From: Luteolibacter arcticus
GTDB lineage: Bacteria; Verrucomicrobiota; Verrucomicrobiia; Verrucomicrobiales; Akkermansiaceae
Direction of reading: 5' to 3'
Length of the DNA stretch: 64,000 nucleotides
NCBI RefSeq assembly: GCF_025950235.1
Contig: NZ_JAPDDT010000001.1
Location: 496,001-560,000 of the forward strand
Each line of letters starts with the position of its first letter. Positions within the stretch are counted from its first letter, which is position 1. The notes under the pieces are model-generated. The model had not been told where the DNA came from. It saw nothing but the letters and a program-made list of their open reading frames with translations, and searched no databases. Made by a program: the position numbers and the translations under genes. Shown here in pieces: positions 42,938 through 51,537 of the stretch.

Positions 42938-43129
42938 CCGGAGGCGGAGAAGCTCTCGCCGCGGGAGGTCGAGGTGCTGGAGTTCCTGGTGAAGGGGCTG
43001 GCCTACAAGGAGGTCGCCGCCGAACTCGGCATCAGCTATTCCACCGTCCACCGCCACATCGAGGGCATCTACAAGAAGCTCCACGTCCACTCACGGAGCC
43101 ATGCGGTGGCGAAGCATCTGGGTGCCTGA
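42938..43129 (+). pseudogene. 3' remnant of a LuxR-type response regulator
   Basis: Codons from 42947 read EKLSPREVEVLEFLVKGLAY, then KEVAAELGISYSTVHRHIEG and IYKKLHVHSRSHAVAKHLGA: an intact NarL/LuxR helix-turn-helix. The receiver domain is absent. An open frame back to 42830 exists, but its first ~36 codons merely read the PEP-CTERM remnant antisense, so the 99-residue frame is a chimera. Whether it is expressed is unknown; a free DNA-binding domain could still act. The intact regulator at 54432 is a relative but not a close copy. Confidence 0.65.
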
Positions 43130-43148
43130 AGGTATGAGCCCGTGCGGG

Positions 43149-46100
43149 TCACTCAGTGGTCAACTGCACCTTGTCGAATTGCGCCTGCTGCCAGCCGGCG
43201 GCGGGGGAATGGCTGAAGTTCATGCGGATCTGGAGCGGTTGGCCGATCAGCGGATCGCCGATGGCCGGCGAGGTCCACACATAGGTCTTCTCGGTGAAGC
43301 CCGTGGGGAGCGACACGCTGGTGAACGAGGTGAAGGTGCCCACGGGGATTCCATTGGCGGTGAGGCCGAAGCTGCCGTCCGGTTGACGGTCGCCCGTGGC
43401 GCGCTGCGCGAAGATAATGCGGAGCGTGTAGGTGGTGTCCGGCGCGATGGTGCCGACGGCGGCGGAAGTCGCGGTGGCGCCGCCGGAATTGCCGATGTTG
43501 ATGTAGGCGACCTGATCGCCATGCCCCCCCAGTGCGGTGAGTCGTGACCCCTCGGCACCGGAAGTTCCGAAGCGGTTGTCGCGGATCTCCTCGACGCCCC
43601 AGTTGACGCCGCTGGAGAATGTCCAGCCGTCGGGATTGCCGTTCGAATACGCGGGGCTTTGGCCGGTGCGATCCGGTGATTCAAAGCTGGCGTTCGGGAC
43701 CAGTGGCGGAGGCGAGGGGAGCAAGGCGGCACGCAGGCGGATGAAGAGCTTGTCCGCGAGGGTTTCCACGACTTCCACCCACTTGCTGCCATCGGCTTCC
43801 TCGTGCAAGACCAAGCCATCGACGCCGTCTTGAACCGGCTGCCAACCGTCAGTGCCAAGGGAGTCCTTCTGATATTCCACCACCAGCACGGCATCGGCGA
43901 CCGCCCGCGGGTGGTAGCGATAGATCGGCAAACCGTCCTCCTCTTTCAACAGCGCTTGCAGGGCGGCTGCATCGGCTCGCAGCGGGTCGGTGTCTTCCAG
44001 CAGGTATTCGATCAGATTCGGCAAGTGGTCATGGTCGAGATCCGCTTCGGGATCGGCCTCGCTGCCAGTCAGGCCGGCGATGGTTGCCCAGCCGCCGTAG
44101 TGCGAGGGGTCGGGCGGCAAGCCGACAGTGACCGATGCCGTGTCGAGGTGAACGACAGCATTTTCAGAAGCCAGGCGCATCCACACCTGCGTGCCGGCCG
44201 GAAGCCCGGACAGGTCAACATAGCCACTGCGTTGGCGCGCCGTGCCAGTCCATGCCGGCAAGGTGCGCGAATCGAATGCCGGCAGGCTGGCGATATCGCT
44301 GCCCGCGGCACCGGCGAATCGTCCGTCCCATGCATGGAAGCTCACCCTGACCGCACCGCCGCCGCCACTGATCGCGCTTTGCTCGAAGGCCCAGCGGAGA
44401 TGGGTGCCCTGGGCCGGATCATAGCTTCCCAAGTTCTGATAGATCGCGGCACCAGCATCGATCTCGGCGAGCTTTCCAGTAGCACCGCCACCATCGATGA
44501 AGCGCACTGCTCCCGCCGGCGTGCCGAACCACGGGCTAGTCGGATTCTGCTCGAAGCCGCCATCGGTCACCGCGAGAGCCGGTGTGGTGGCGTTCACCAC
44601 GGTGTTGCCAGTAATCGAGAGGTTGGTGGTGTTGCTGGTTGAGACGAGGCTCGATGCTGCCGGCGTGGTGCCGTTGCGCATGCGGAAGAGATTTCCGGAG
44701 AACACGAGATCGTCCGTGGACTTCGCATCTGCGGCTCCATTGCCGGAGAGCGTGAAGACATTGCCTTCCACTGTGATGTTCTTGTGCACCGGTCCGCCGT
44801 GGGTGGTGTTCTCCGGATTGATGTGGATCACCCGCTCGGCGCATTCGTAGAAGGAGTTGCCGCGCACGGTGAGATCATGAACGGGGCCTGATTCATACCA
44901 GCCAGCGGCATCATCCTCGATGAGGATGGCGTGCATCTGGGTGCGGAAGAAACGGTTGCCCTGGATCAAGATCGGCCGCCGGGTGGTGAGCAGGATGCCG
45001 CGGGTCGGGATCTGGGCGATGTCGCAGTTGATCATCTCGACCGCGGGCGTCCACGTCACGTTCTCGACCGCGTCCGAGTTGAGCGTCACGCCGGTCACGT
45101 CCTTGTCGAGCGTGATGACTTGCTCGTAGTCGCTGGTCTTCTGCACCGCGGTCACGGTGGCGCTCTCGTATGGCAACAGCGTGGCCCGCCGCAGCAACTC
45201 GATCTGGTCGCCGGGGACGAAGGCCTCGAAGCCCCAGCTCTGATGATGCATGAAGCGTAGCCGCAATTGATTGGGCGCATCCTGCGCGACGACGCGCAGG
45301 TGGGTGCCATGGACGTTGAGGGCGTCGTCATGCGCGGCGGACAGCGTGCTGTCCAGAATGCGGACGGTGCCCTTGCAACCGGAGAAATGCAGGACGTCGG
45401 CCGGTGAAGAGCAGGTGCGGCCGCTGCCGGGCTTCGGCGCGATGGTGAGGCGCGAATAGGTCACGTTCTCCGTGAATTGGGCAAGGATGCCAAAGCCGTG
45501 CATGGCGCGCACGGAAACGTCCTCCATGACCACGTCCGAGCAGCGGTTGAACCACATGCCGACCTCGTTGCGGCGGGCGCGGCGGAACTGGTAGGTAATG
45601 CCGGGAACGACGTTGCCGAGATTGCCACCGTCGAAGCGGAGGCGTCCGCCGCCGAGTTCGGTGACCGCGGTGGGCGCACCGATCGGGTCGTTGTTGTTCC
45701 GCGTCACGGTCCGGGTGGCGGGGTCGTAGCGCTGGATCTGGTCGTAGCCGGTGTCCATGCCGGGGCCGATCCAGCGCAGGCTGTTTCCTCCGACGATCTG
45801 GTAATCGGAATCCGAATGAACTGCGCCGATCCAGTGGCTGGTGCCCTTCTCCACCGCGGTGATCTCGGAAAAAGTTGGCCGTTCGAAGTCGAACTCCACG
45901 CCGCGCACGGTGAAACCCTGGCAGCGTTCGGCCACAAGCATGGTCATCTGGCCGCGCATCATCAAGGTGGCGCCTGGCCCATCGAGGGTGAGGTCGTCGA
46001 TGTCGGTGAAATCGAGCGCGATGTGGCGCTGCGGCGAGCCGGATTCGGTCGAGTTCGACGTGTGGCAATCGCGCACCGTCGAGCTGGCGAGATCGAAATC

Positions 46101-46304
46101 GTAGCGTCCGGGCGGGATCGCCAGCGTCACCGGCCCGCCGACGGCCTTGGCGGCGGCGATTGCCTGGCGGAACGCCACGGTGGCGTCTTGCCCGGAGTCA
46201 GGCGAGGCACCGTGGGTCGCGACGCTGATGGTCGTTTCCGCGGCAGTCGCTGACCACGAGATAGCGACCGAAAGGGCAAGCAGCGGGCGGAGTGAGTGGA
46301 TCAT
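43149..46304 (-). CDS. Secreted GH110-like alpha-galactosidase with beta-helix
   Basis: This 1051-residue protein has a signal peptide (MIHSLRPLLALSVAISWSATA). Residues ~25-600 form a right-handed parallel beta-helix with many N-x-[FI] turns. The pattern SVATHGASPDSGQDATVAF, RCSDVVMEDVSVRAMHGFGIL, STLSAAHDDALNVHGTH and PTRGILLTTRRPILIQGN matches family GH110, which removes alpha-1,3-linked galactose. The two Asp of AHDDALNVHG are likely catalytic. A jelly-roll region follows, then the DLDHDHLPNLIEYLLED module (~residue 750) and a C-terminal lectin-like domain ending FDKVQLTTE. It is divergent from the PEP-CTERM gene. Confidence 0.75.
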   Translation of the reverse strand: MIHSLRPLLALSVAISWSATAAETTISVATHGASPDSGQDATVAFRQAIAAAKAVGGPVTLAIPPGRYDFDLASSTVRDCHTSNSTESGSPQRHIALDFTDIDDLTLDGPGATLMMRGQMTMLVAERCQGFTVRGVEFDFERPTFSEITAVEKGTSHWIGAVHSDSDYQIVGGNSLRWIGPGMDTGYDQIQRYDPATRTVTRNNNDPIGAPTAVTELGGGRLRFDGGNLGNVVPGITYQFRRARRNEVGMWFNRCSDVVMEDVSVRAMHGFGILAQFTENVTYSRLTIAPKPGSGRTCSSPADVLHFSGCKGTVRILDSTLSAAHDDALNVHGTHLRVVAQDAPNQLRLRFMHHQSWGFEAFVPGDQIELLRRATLLPYESATVTAVQKTSDYEQVITLDKDVTGVTLNSDAVENVTWTPAVEMINCDIAQIPTRGILLTTRRPILIQGNRFFRTQMHAILIEDDAAGWYESGPVHDLTVRGNSFYECAERVIHINPENTTHGGPVHKNITVEGNVFTLSGNGAADAKSTDDLVFSGNLFRMRNGTTPAASSLVSTSNTTNLSITGNTVVNATTPALAVTDGGFEQNPTSPWFGTPAGAVRFIDGGGATGKLAEIDAGAAIYQNLGSYDPAQGTHLRWAFEQSAISGGGGAVRVSFHAWDGRFAGAAGSDIASLPAFDSRTLPAWTGTARQRSGYVDLSGLPAGTQVWMRLASENAVVHLDTASVTVGLPPDPSHYGGWATIAGLTGSEADPEADLDHDHLPNLIEYLLEDTDPLRADAAALQALLKEEDGLPIYRYHPRAVADAVLVVEYQKDSLGTDGWQPVQDGVDGLVLHEEADGSKWVEVVETLADKLFIRLRAALLPSPPPLVPNASFESPDRTGQSPAYSNGNPDGWTFSSGVNWGVEEIRDNRFGTSGAEGSRLTALGGHGDQVAYINIGNSGGATATSAAVGTIAPDTTYTLRIIFAQRATGDRQPDGSFGLTANGIPVGTFTSFTSVSLPTGFTEKTYVWTSPAIGDPLIGQPLQIRMNFSHSPAAGWQQAQFDKVQLTTE

Positions 46305-46348
46305 GGGTCTGGCGACTGGACAGGGTAGCGAGGTCCGCGGCCAGGGAT

Positions 46349-46366
46349 ATGACTAGTTCTAGTCAT
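46349..46366. promoter_or_regulatory. Candidate operator, ATGACTAG-TT-CTAGTCAT
   Basis: Eight-base arms ATGACTAG and CTAGTCAT are separated by TT, in the 116-nt gap between the divergent GH110-like gene (start 46304) and the PEP-CTERM gene (start 46421). This AT-rich palindrome stands out in GC-rich DNA and could bind a dimeric regulator controlling both genes. Confidence 0.5.
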
Positions 46367-46420
46367 GGCGGCGGGGCGCGCACTTCGGCTACGGATAGCG
46401 ACTCATCCATAGCGCGCTCC

Positions 46421-47173
46421 ATGAATTTTCCGACCTCCTACCGTTCCGCTGCCACTTGCTCCCTTGCCGCCATCGCCCTCCTCACCACTCCCGGCAACGC
46501 GGCACTTGTGGTAACCAACGGTGGCTTCGGCACCAACAGCGTCAATGCGCAGTACATCGATGATGCGTCCGCGGGCGCGCAGAACGATCCCGCCTGGTTC
46601 GAGAGCACCGCATCCACCAACTGGATCGAAGGAAGCTGGACCAACTCGGATTCCACCACTTTCCCCTCCGGCACCGGTCCGGCCCTGCTGTTCGACGGCG
46701 GATCGGCCACCATGGGCTGGACTTATCAGAGCTTGGGAACGGTGACCGCGACCGAGATCAGTCTCGGCACCTTGCGCATCTTTTCCGACTTCGCCGAGAA
46801 AACCGATGGAGCCAGCAATGGCGCCCGGTTCGACATCTTCACCGGAAACTTTTCGGCGGCAGATGGCACGGATGTCCTCGGAGCGGGCGGCATCACGTCG
46901 CTCGGCACGATCACCTTGAACGCCTCGGACCAGGGCCTGACCGCGGCCGCGGGTAACGCCTCTCGCCAAAGCAATGTGTTCGTCGGGAACATCGATATCA
47001 GTGGCCTCAGCATCGGAGACCAAGTGTGGCTCCGCATTGCCGAATCCCGCGACACCGCCTTCACCAGCGGCGACCTGATCGTGGACAACGTTTCGATTGC
47101 GGTCGTTCCCGAGTCCTCGATCGCCCTGCTCGGTGCCTTCGGCGTGCTGGGACTGCTGCGCCGCCGTCGCTAA
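46421..47173 (+). CDS. PEP-CTERM secreted protein
   Basis: This is a 250-residue exported protein: a signal peptide (TCSLAAIALLTTPGNAA), then a beta-sandwich of lectin-like style (LVVTNGGFGTNSVNAQYID; QSLGTVTATEISLGTLRIF; VWLRIAESRDTAF). It ends in VVPESSIALLGAFGVLGLL plus RRRR, an exosortase sorting tail with PES instead of PEP. Such proteins are cut by exosortase and released or attached to extracellular polymer. It precedes the giant repeat protein by 68 nt and may be coexpressed with it. Confidence 0.8.
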   Translation: MNFPTSYRSAATCSLAAIALLTTPGNAALVVTNGGFGTNSVNAQYIDDASAGAQNDPAWFESTASTNWIEGSWTNSDSTTFPSGTGPALLFDGGSATMGWTYQSLGTVTATEISLGTLRIFSDFAEKTDGASNGARFDIFTGNFSAADGTDVLGAGGITSLGTITLNASDQGLTAAAGNASRQSNVFVGNIDISGLSIGDQVWLRIAESRDTAFTSGDLIVDNVSIAVVPESSIALLGAFGVLGLLRRRR

Positions 47174-47241
47174 TTTCTCCCATTTGACCCTGATTCAAAA
47201 TTCCAAACCCAAAACCCATGACCCTCCCAAAGACCCACCTT

Positions 47242-50200
47242 ATGAACATCAGAACCTCGCTCTTGATCAGCGCGAGCATGCTCGCACTGGCCACACCGTC
47301 CACCGCCGCTCAGATGACTTGGGGAGCGCCGGCTACCATTGCCGGTGAATCGGACGTGTCCACCACAGGCACCCTGGTATCCGCCTATAGCTTTTTCAAC
47401 GGCGCAAGCACGGTCAATGGAGTTGCCTTCGCCAATGGGAGCGGCACGAATCTGGGGACCTACTTCCAAATATCCGCCGCCGGAGCGACATATAACGGTT
47501 TTGGTGCGGGCGCGGCAGGCACGGCCTACGCGAATCTCACCGCTGGCTACAAGACCCTGCTGGCGAATGGCCGGTACAACGTCAAGAACTCGACGGTGTC
47601 CCTCAAGAGTCTGACCCCGGGTCACCAGTATGCGGTGCAAGTGTGGAGCAACGATTCCCGCGCCGCTACAGGAAGCCCGCCGAGTGGTGCCTATGTCACG
47701 TTGAATGCGGCCAATAGCGTCAATCTGCCGATCAACGGGACCGGCTTGGCGGGCGGAGTCGGCACCCATTCGATCGGTCTCTTCGTGGCCGACAATGCGA
47801 CCCAGACGTTCACGGCGGGCAGCAGTTGGGGGGATTGCTACCTCAATGCCATCCAACTCCGCGATCTTGGATTGGCCACTTTCTCCACTGCCGGATATTG
47901 GAATGGAACCGGTGGTGCGACATGGGATGCGGCCACCACGGCGAGTTGGTCGCTCAATGACTCCACGGCACCTTTGAGCAGTGGCAACTTCGCCGCGGCC
48001 ATGTCCGCGAGTACCGGCGTCGCGACCTTCAGCGACCTTTACTACGACAACGGCGCTACCGTGCCCGTTACCCAAAACCTGGTTACCATCGCCGCCGGTG
48101 GTGTTTCCTGCACCACTGCGAATTTCCCGAGTTCGGCGATCGCCTATATTCTCAACGGCGCGGACGCAACGGGCCTCACCGGGGGCACGGCACTCAGCAA
48201 GTCTGGCAGCTCCATGCTGACATTGGCAGGTGCCAATACCCACACCGGCGCGACCACGATCGAAAGCGGTTCGATCCGGTTGGGCAACGCCTCCTCACTG
48301 GGGAGCAGTCCGGTGACGGTGAGCCTTGCCAACGGATTGTCGTTTGCTGCCGGTATCGGAACCTTCACTCTGGGGAATCTTGCCGGCTCCGGCGGCCTGG
48401 CCTTGACCGACACCGCAGCGGCCGCGGTGACCATGAAAGTCGGCAATGGCAGCAACACCAGCTACGGTGGCAATCTGAGCGGTGCTGGCGCGGGCCTGAC
48501 CAAGCAAGGTGGCGGCACCCTGACGATGACAGGGGGATGCTCCCTGACCGGACAGGTGGCTGTCAATGAAGGCACGCTCAGCACGCAAGGACCCGCCGCC
48601 GATGGCGTATTCCCCAATGCCGCCAGCGTGACGATCAACAACGGCGGCACCTTGGCGTCCGGCTCGAACGGACTATTCGGTTACAACAACCACCCGGTGC
48701 CGGTGACGGTGAACGCCGGCGGCCTGCTCACCGTGAATGGCGGTGCCAATGGTGGCCCTAACATGTTCGGCTCCTTGACCCTCGCGGGTGGCACAGTGGC
48801 GGAGGACAATTCGGTTCATGGCACTTACGGCTCCTACAACTTCGGCGGCGCGAGCATCATCGCCACGGGTGCGACGACCTCCGCCTTGAGCGCCCGCGAT
48901 TTCCAGTTCCGCAACTCGGCCACCACGGTGCAAGTTGATGCTGGCTCCACCCTCAACGTCACCGGCTATTTCACCGGGCTGGCTCACGCCGCCGGAAAGG
49001 CCCTGAACAAGACCGGGGCGGGCAAGCTGATCCTCGCTTCCTCGACCGCCAGCAGTCACGGTGCCACCAATGTCAATGAAGGCACCCTCGAACTCACGGG
49101 GGCTCACGGCACCGGCAAGATCACCGTTGCTACCGGCGCGACCCTGGCAGGCACCGGCACGGCTGGCGGCGTGGTGGAGGTTCAGGCAAACGGCGTGCTC
49201 ACGACGGCCGACAATGTCATCGAGGATCTCACGCTTAATAGCTCCGCCACCCTGGCCGGCACCACTGCATTGGAGATCACCAAAGACGGCGGAATTCCCG
49301 TTGCCGACCTGGTATTCATCCTGAGCGGCGTCACCTACGGCGGGACCTTGAGCGTCACCAACATCACCTCCGATTCCACCGGACTGACGGTCGGCGACAG
49401 CTTCAAGCTGTTTGATGCACTCTCGTATTCCGGTGGATTCACCACCTTCAATCTGCCCGCACTGCCTGCGGGTCTGAGTTGGGACAGGTCGACCCTTACC
49501 TCCAACGGCACGATCAGTGTGATCAACAATGTCTCGTCGCCGGTATTCACTCCGCCGGGTGGTGGCTACGCGGGAGCCCAGAGCGTGACCATCAGCTCGG
49601 ATAGTGGTTCCACCATCTACTACACGGTGGATGGCAGCACCCCGGGACCGTCGTCGCCAAATGGTCCCAGTCCGGTCAGTGGCATCACGGTCCCGACCAA
49701 CTCGTCGATGACCGTGAAAGCCTACGCCGTGAAAGCCGGCCAAGGGAACAGCACGATCGCCACTGCCCTGTATACGACCGTTACCACCCCGACTTGGACG
49801 GAAGTGTTCGGGGGCAATTGGTCCGATGGAGAGACCGCCAACTGGCTCAGTGGCGTGGTCGGCAACGGTGCCGGCGTGACCGCCGACTTCAGCACCCTCA
49901 CGCTCGATGGCGATAGCCTGGTGTCCTTGAGCGATGCCCGGTCCATCGGCCACCTTCGCTTTGGTGATGTGGGAAATGCTTACCAGTGGACGCTCGGAGG
50001 CAGCGAACTGGCGTTGGCTGGCACGTCGCCGTCGATCACGGTGAACAATCAACGAACCATCATTTCCGCGCCACTGGCTGGCAACGCCGGCATGCGAAAG
50101 GAAGGCGGCGGCATCCTGCGGCTTGCGGCGAATGAAGACTACACCGGCAACACCGTGGTCAACGGCGGCACGCTGGAACTCGCCGGAGGGGCCGCGGCTT

Positions 50201-51426
50201 ACACCAATTCCACTCTTCAAGGCACCCTCACGGTCAACGGCGGGGCGACCTGCTCGCTGGCCTCCTCCACGGCGCTCGGTTGGGGCGGAGGGGTCACGGA
50301 CATTTACCTGAATGGCGGCGAGTTGACCGGCACGGGAGCCATGGCGCTCGGCGTGTCCTATCATCTCACCGGCGGTTCGATCAATGCCACCGGCTTGATC
50401 CGTCTGGGTGTGCTCACCGGATTCCCGGATGTGACTTTGACCTCATCGTCCAGTGCCACCACTTCGGTGATCAATGCGGAGGGCCTGTCCCTGACCGGAA
50501 TCTTCGGCCAGACCTCGCTGCCGGTCACCGTCGCGCAGGGCACGACTTCCACCGGCATCGATCTTCAGATCAATGCGCCGATCAGTGGCGGCTATTCGCT
50601 GGTCAAGGGCGGAGCAGGCAATCTCCTGCTTGCAGGAACCAATACTTACAGCGGTGCCACCACCGTCAATGAAGGCACGCTGACGATCAACGGCTCGGTC
50701 TCATCCGCCACCACCATCAATGGCACTGCCACGCTAGCAGGCACCGGCACGGCCACTGGAGGCGCTACCATCGGAGCCACCGCCTTTGTCGCGCCCGGCG
50801 GCAGCACGACCGGCGAGTTGCATGGCGGGGCCACCACCATCGACGGCACTTACCAGTGCCAGCTCGGCGGCGTTGCCTACGACCGGCTCACGATTACCGG
50901 CAACCTGACGTTCGCTGCCACCTCGACCATCGCGGTGTCGGGCGAAGCTACCGAAGATGCCTACGTGATCGCCAGCTACACCGGCACGCTCAGCGGCACC
51001 CCGCAGGTGACGGGCATTCCCGAGGGATACGCCTTGGATCTCAACACGCCGAATCAAGTCCGGATCGTCCAGGCCACCGGTTATAGCGACTGGGCTTCCC
51101 AATGGGCCGACGGACAGGGAATGAATCTCGACTTCGACGGCGATGGCGTGGCAAACGGCATCGAATACTTCATGGGCGAAACCGGAGTATCCTTCACCGC
51201 CGGTCCCTCCATGGCAGGGAAGACGGTTTCCTGGTCCAAGGGTGCATCCTACGTGGGCACCTATGGCGTGGACTACTGGATCGAAACATCCTCCACGCTG
51301 AGTTTGGCGGGTTGGAGCGTGGTTCTTTCAGGCGATCCAAACCTCACCAACGGCAGCCCCCTCCAGTTCACGCTGCCGGCCGGCCAGCCCAGGATCTTCA
51401 CCCGGTTGGTGGTGACCGGTCCGTGA
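47242..51426 (+). CDS. Giant autotransporter-repeat secreted protein
   Basis: This 1394-residue exported protein starts with a signal peptide (MNIRTSLLISASMLALATPSTAA). The body is made of autotransporter-associated beta-strand repeats, for example LTLAGANTHTGATTIESGSI, LNKTGAGKLILASSTASSHG and LLLAGTNTYSGATTVNEGTL, which should stack as a beta-helix. Near residue 770-840 is a chitobiase/FN3-associated segment (SVTISSDSGSTIYYTVDGST). No beta-barrel translocator and no PEP-CTERM tail are present. Instead the C-terminus has the LDFDGDGVANGIEYFMG module (~residue 1296) shared with three neighbours. The likely role is adhesion or cell-surface coating. Confidence 0.82.
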   Translation: MNIRTSLLISASMLALATPSTAAQMTWGAPATIAGESDVSTTGTLVSAYSFFNGASTVNGVAFANGSGTNLGTYFQISAAGATYNGFGAGAAGTAYANLTAGYKTLLANGRYNVKNSTVSLKSLTPGHQYAVQVWSNDSRAATGSPPSGAYVTLNAANSVNLPINGTGLAGGVGTHSIGLFVADNATQTFTAGSSWGDCYLNAIQLRDLGLATFSTAGYWNGTGGATWDAATTASWSLNDSTAPLSSGNFAAAMSASTGVATFSDLYYDNGATVPVTQNLVTIAAGGVSCTTANFPSSAIAYILNGADATGLTGGTALSKSGSSMLTLAGANTHTGATTIESGSIRLGNASSLGSSPVTVSLANGLSFAAGIGTFTLGNLAGSGGLALTDTAAAAVTMKVGNGSNTSYGGNLSGAGAGLTKQGGGTLTMTGGCSLTGQVAVNEGTLSTQGPAADGVFPNAASVTINNGGTLASGSNGLFGYNNHPVPVTVNAGGLLTVNGGANGGPNMFGSLTLAGGTVAEDNSVHGTYGSYNFGGASIIATGATTSALSARDFQFRNSATTVQVDAGSTLNVTGYFTGLAHAAGKALNKTGAGKLILASSTASSHGATNVNEGTLELTGAHGTGKITVATGATLAGTGTAGGVVEVQANGVLTTADNVIEDLTLNSSATLAGTTALEITKDGGIPVADLVFILSGVTYGGTLSVTNITSDSTGLTVGDSFKLFDALSYSGGFTTFNLPALPAGLSWDRSTLTSNGTISVINNVSSPVFTPPGGGYAGAQSVTISSDSGSTIYYTVDGSTPGPSSPNGPSPVSGITVPTNSSMTVKAYAVKAGQGNSTIATALYTTVTTPTWTEVFGGNWSDGETANWLSGVVGNGAGVTADFSTLTLDGDSLVSLSDARSIGHLRFGDVGNAYQWTLGGSELALAGTSPSITVNNQRTIISAPLAGNAGMRKEGGGILRLAANEDYTGNTVVNGGTLELAGGAAAYTNSTLQGTLTVNGGATCSLASSTALGWGGGVTDIYLNGGELTGTGAMALGVSYHLTGGSINATGLIRLGVLTGFPDVTLTSSSSATTSVINAEGLSLTGIFGQTSLPVTVAQGTTSTGIDLQINAPISGGYSLVKGGAGNLLLAGTNTYSGATTVNEGTLTINGSVSSATTINGTATLAGTGTATGGATIGATAFVAPGGSTTGELHGGATTIDGTYQCQLGGVAYDRLTITGNLTFAATSTIAVSGEATEDAYVIASYTGTLSGTPQVTGIPEGYALDLNTPNQVRIVQATGYSDWASQWADGQGMNLDFDGDGVANGIEYFMGETGVSFTAGPSMAGKTVSWSKGASYVGTYGVDYWIETSSTLSLAGWSVVLSGDPNLTNGSPLQFTLPAGQPRIFTRLVVTGP

Positions 51427-51537
51427 ATGGAGTCCATCCGTGATCTGCAAGCCGCCGCCCGGACTCCATGCCGGGCGGCGAAATTCGTTGGTGGGGTAGA
51501 GTAGCAATTCCGGAATCATCACACTAGCATCGCCACT

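Noticed and set aside
42830..43129. Intact 99-residue LuxR-type regulator
   Set aside because: The first 36 codons are antisense to a PEP-CTERM tail, so the frame is a chimera of two remnants.
48673..50364. 563-codon open frame on the reverse strand
   Set aside because: It lies wholly antisense to the autotransporter-repeat gene; composition is Arg/Gly-rich and it has no signal or domain. It is a GC-rich shadow.
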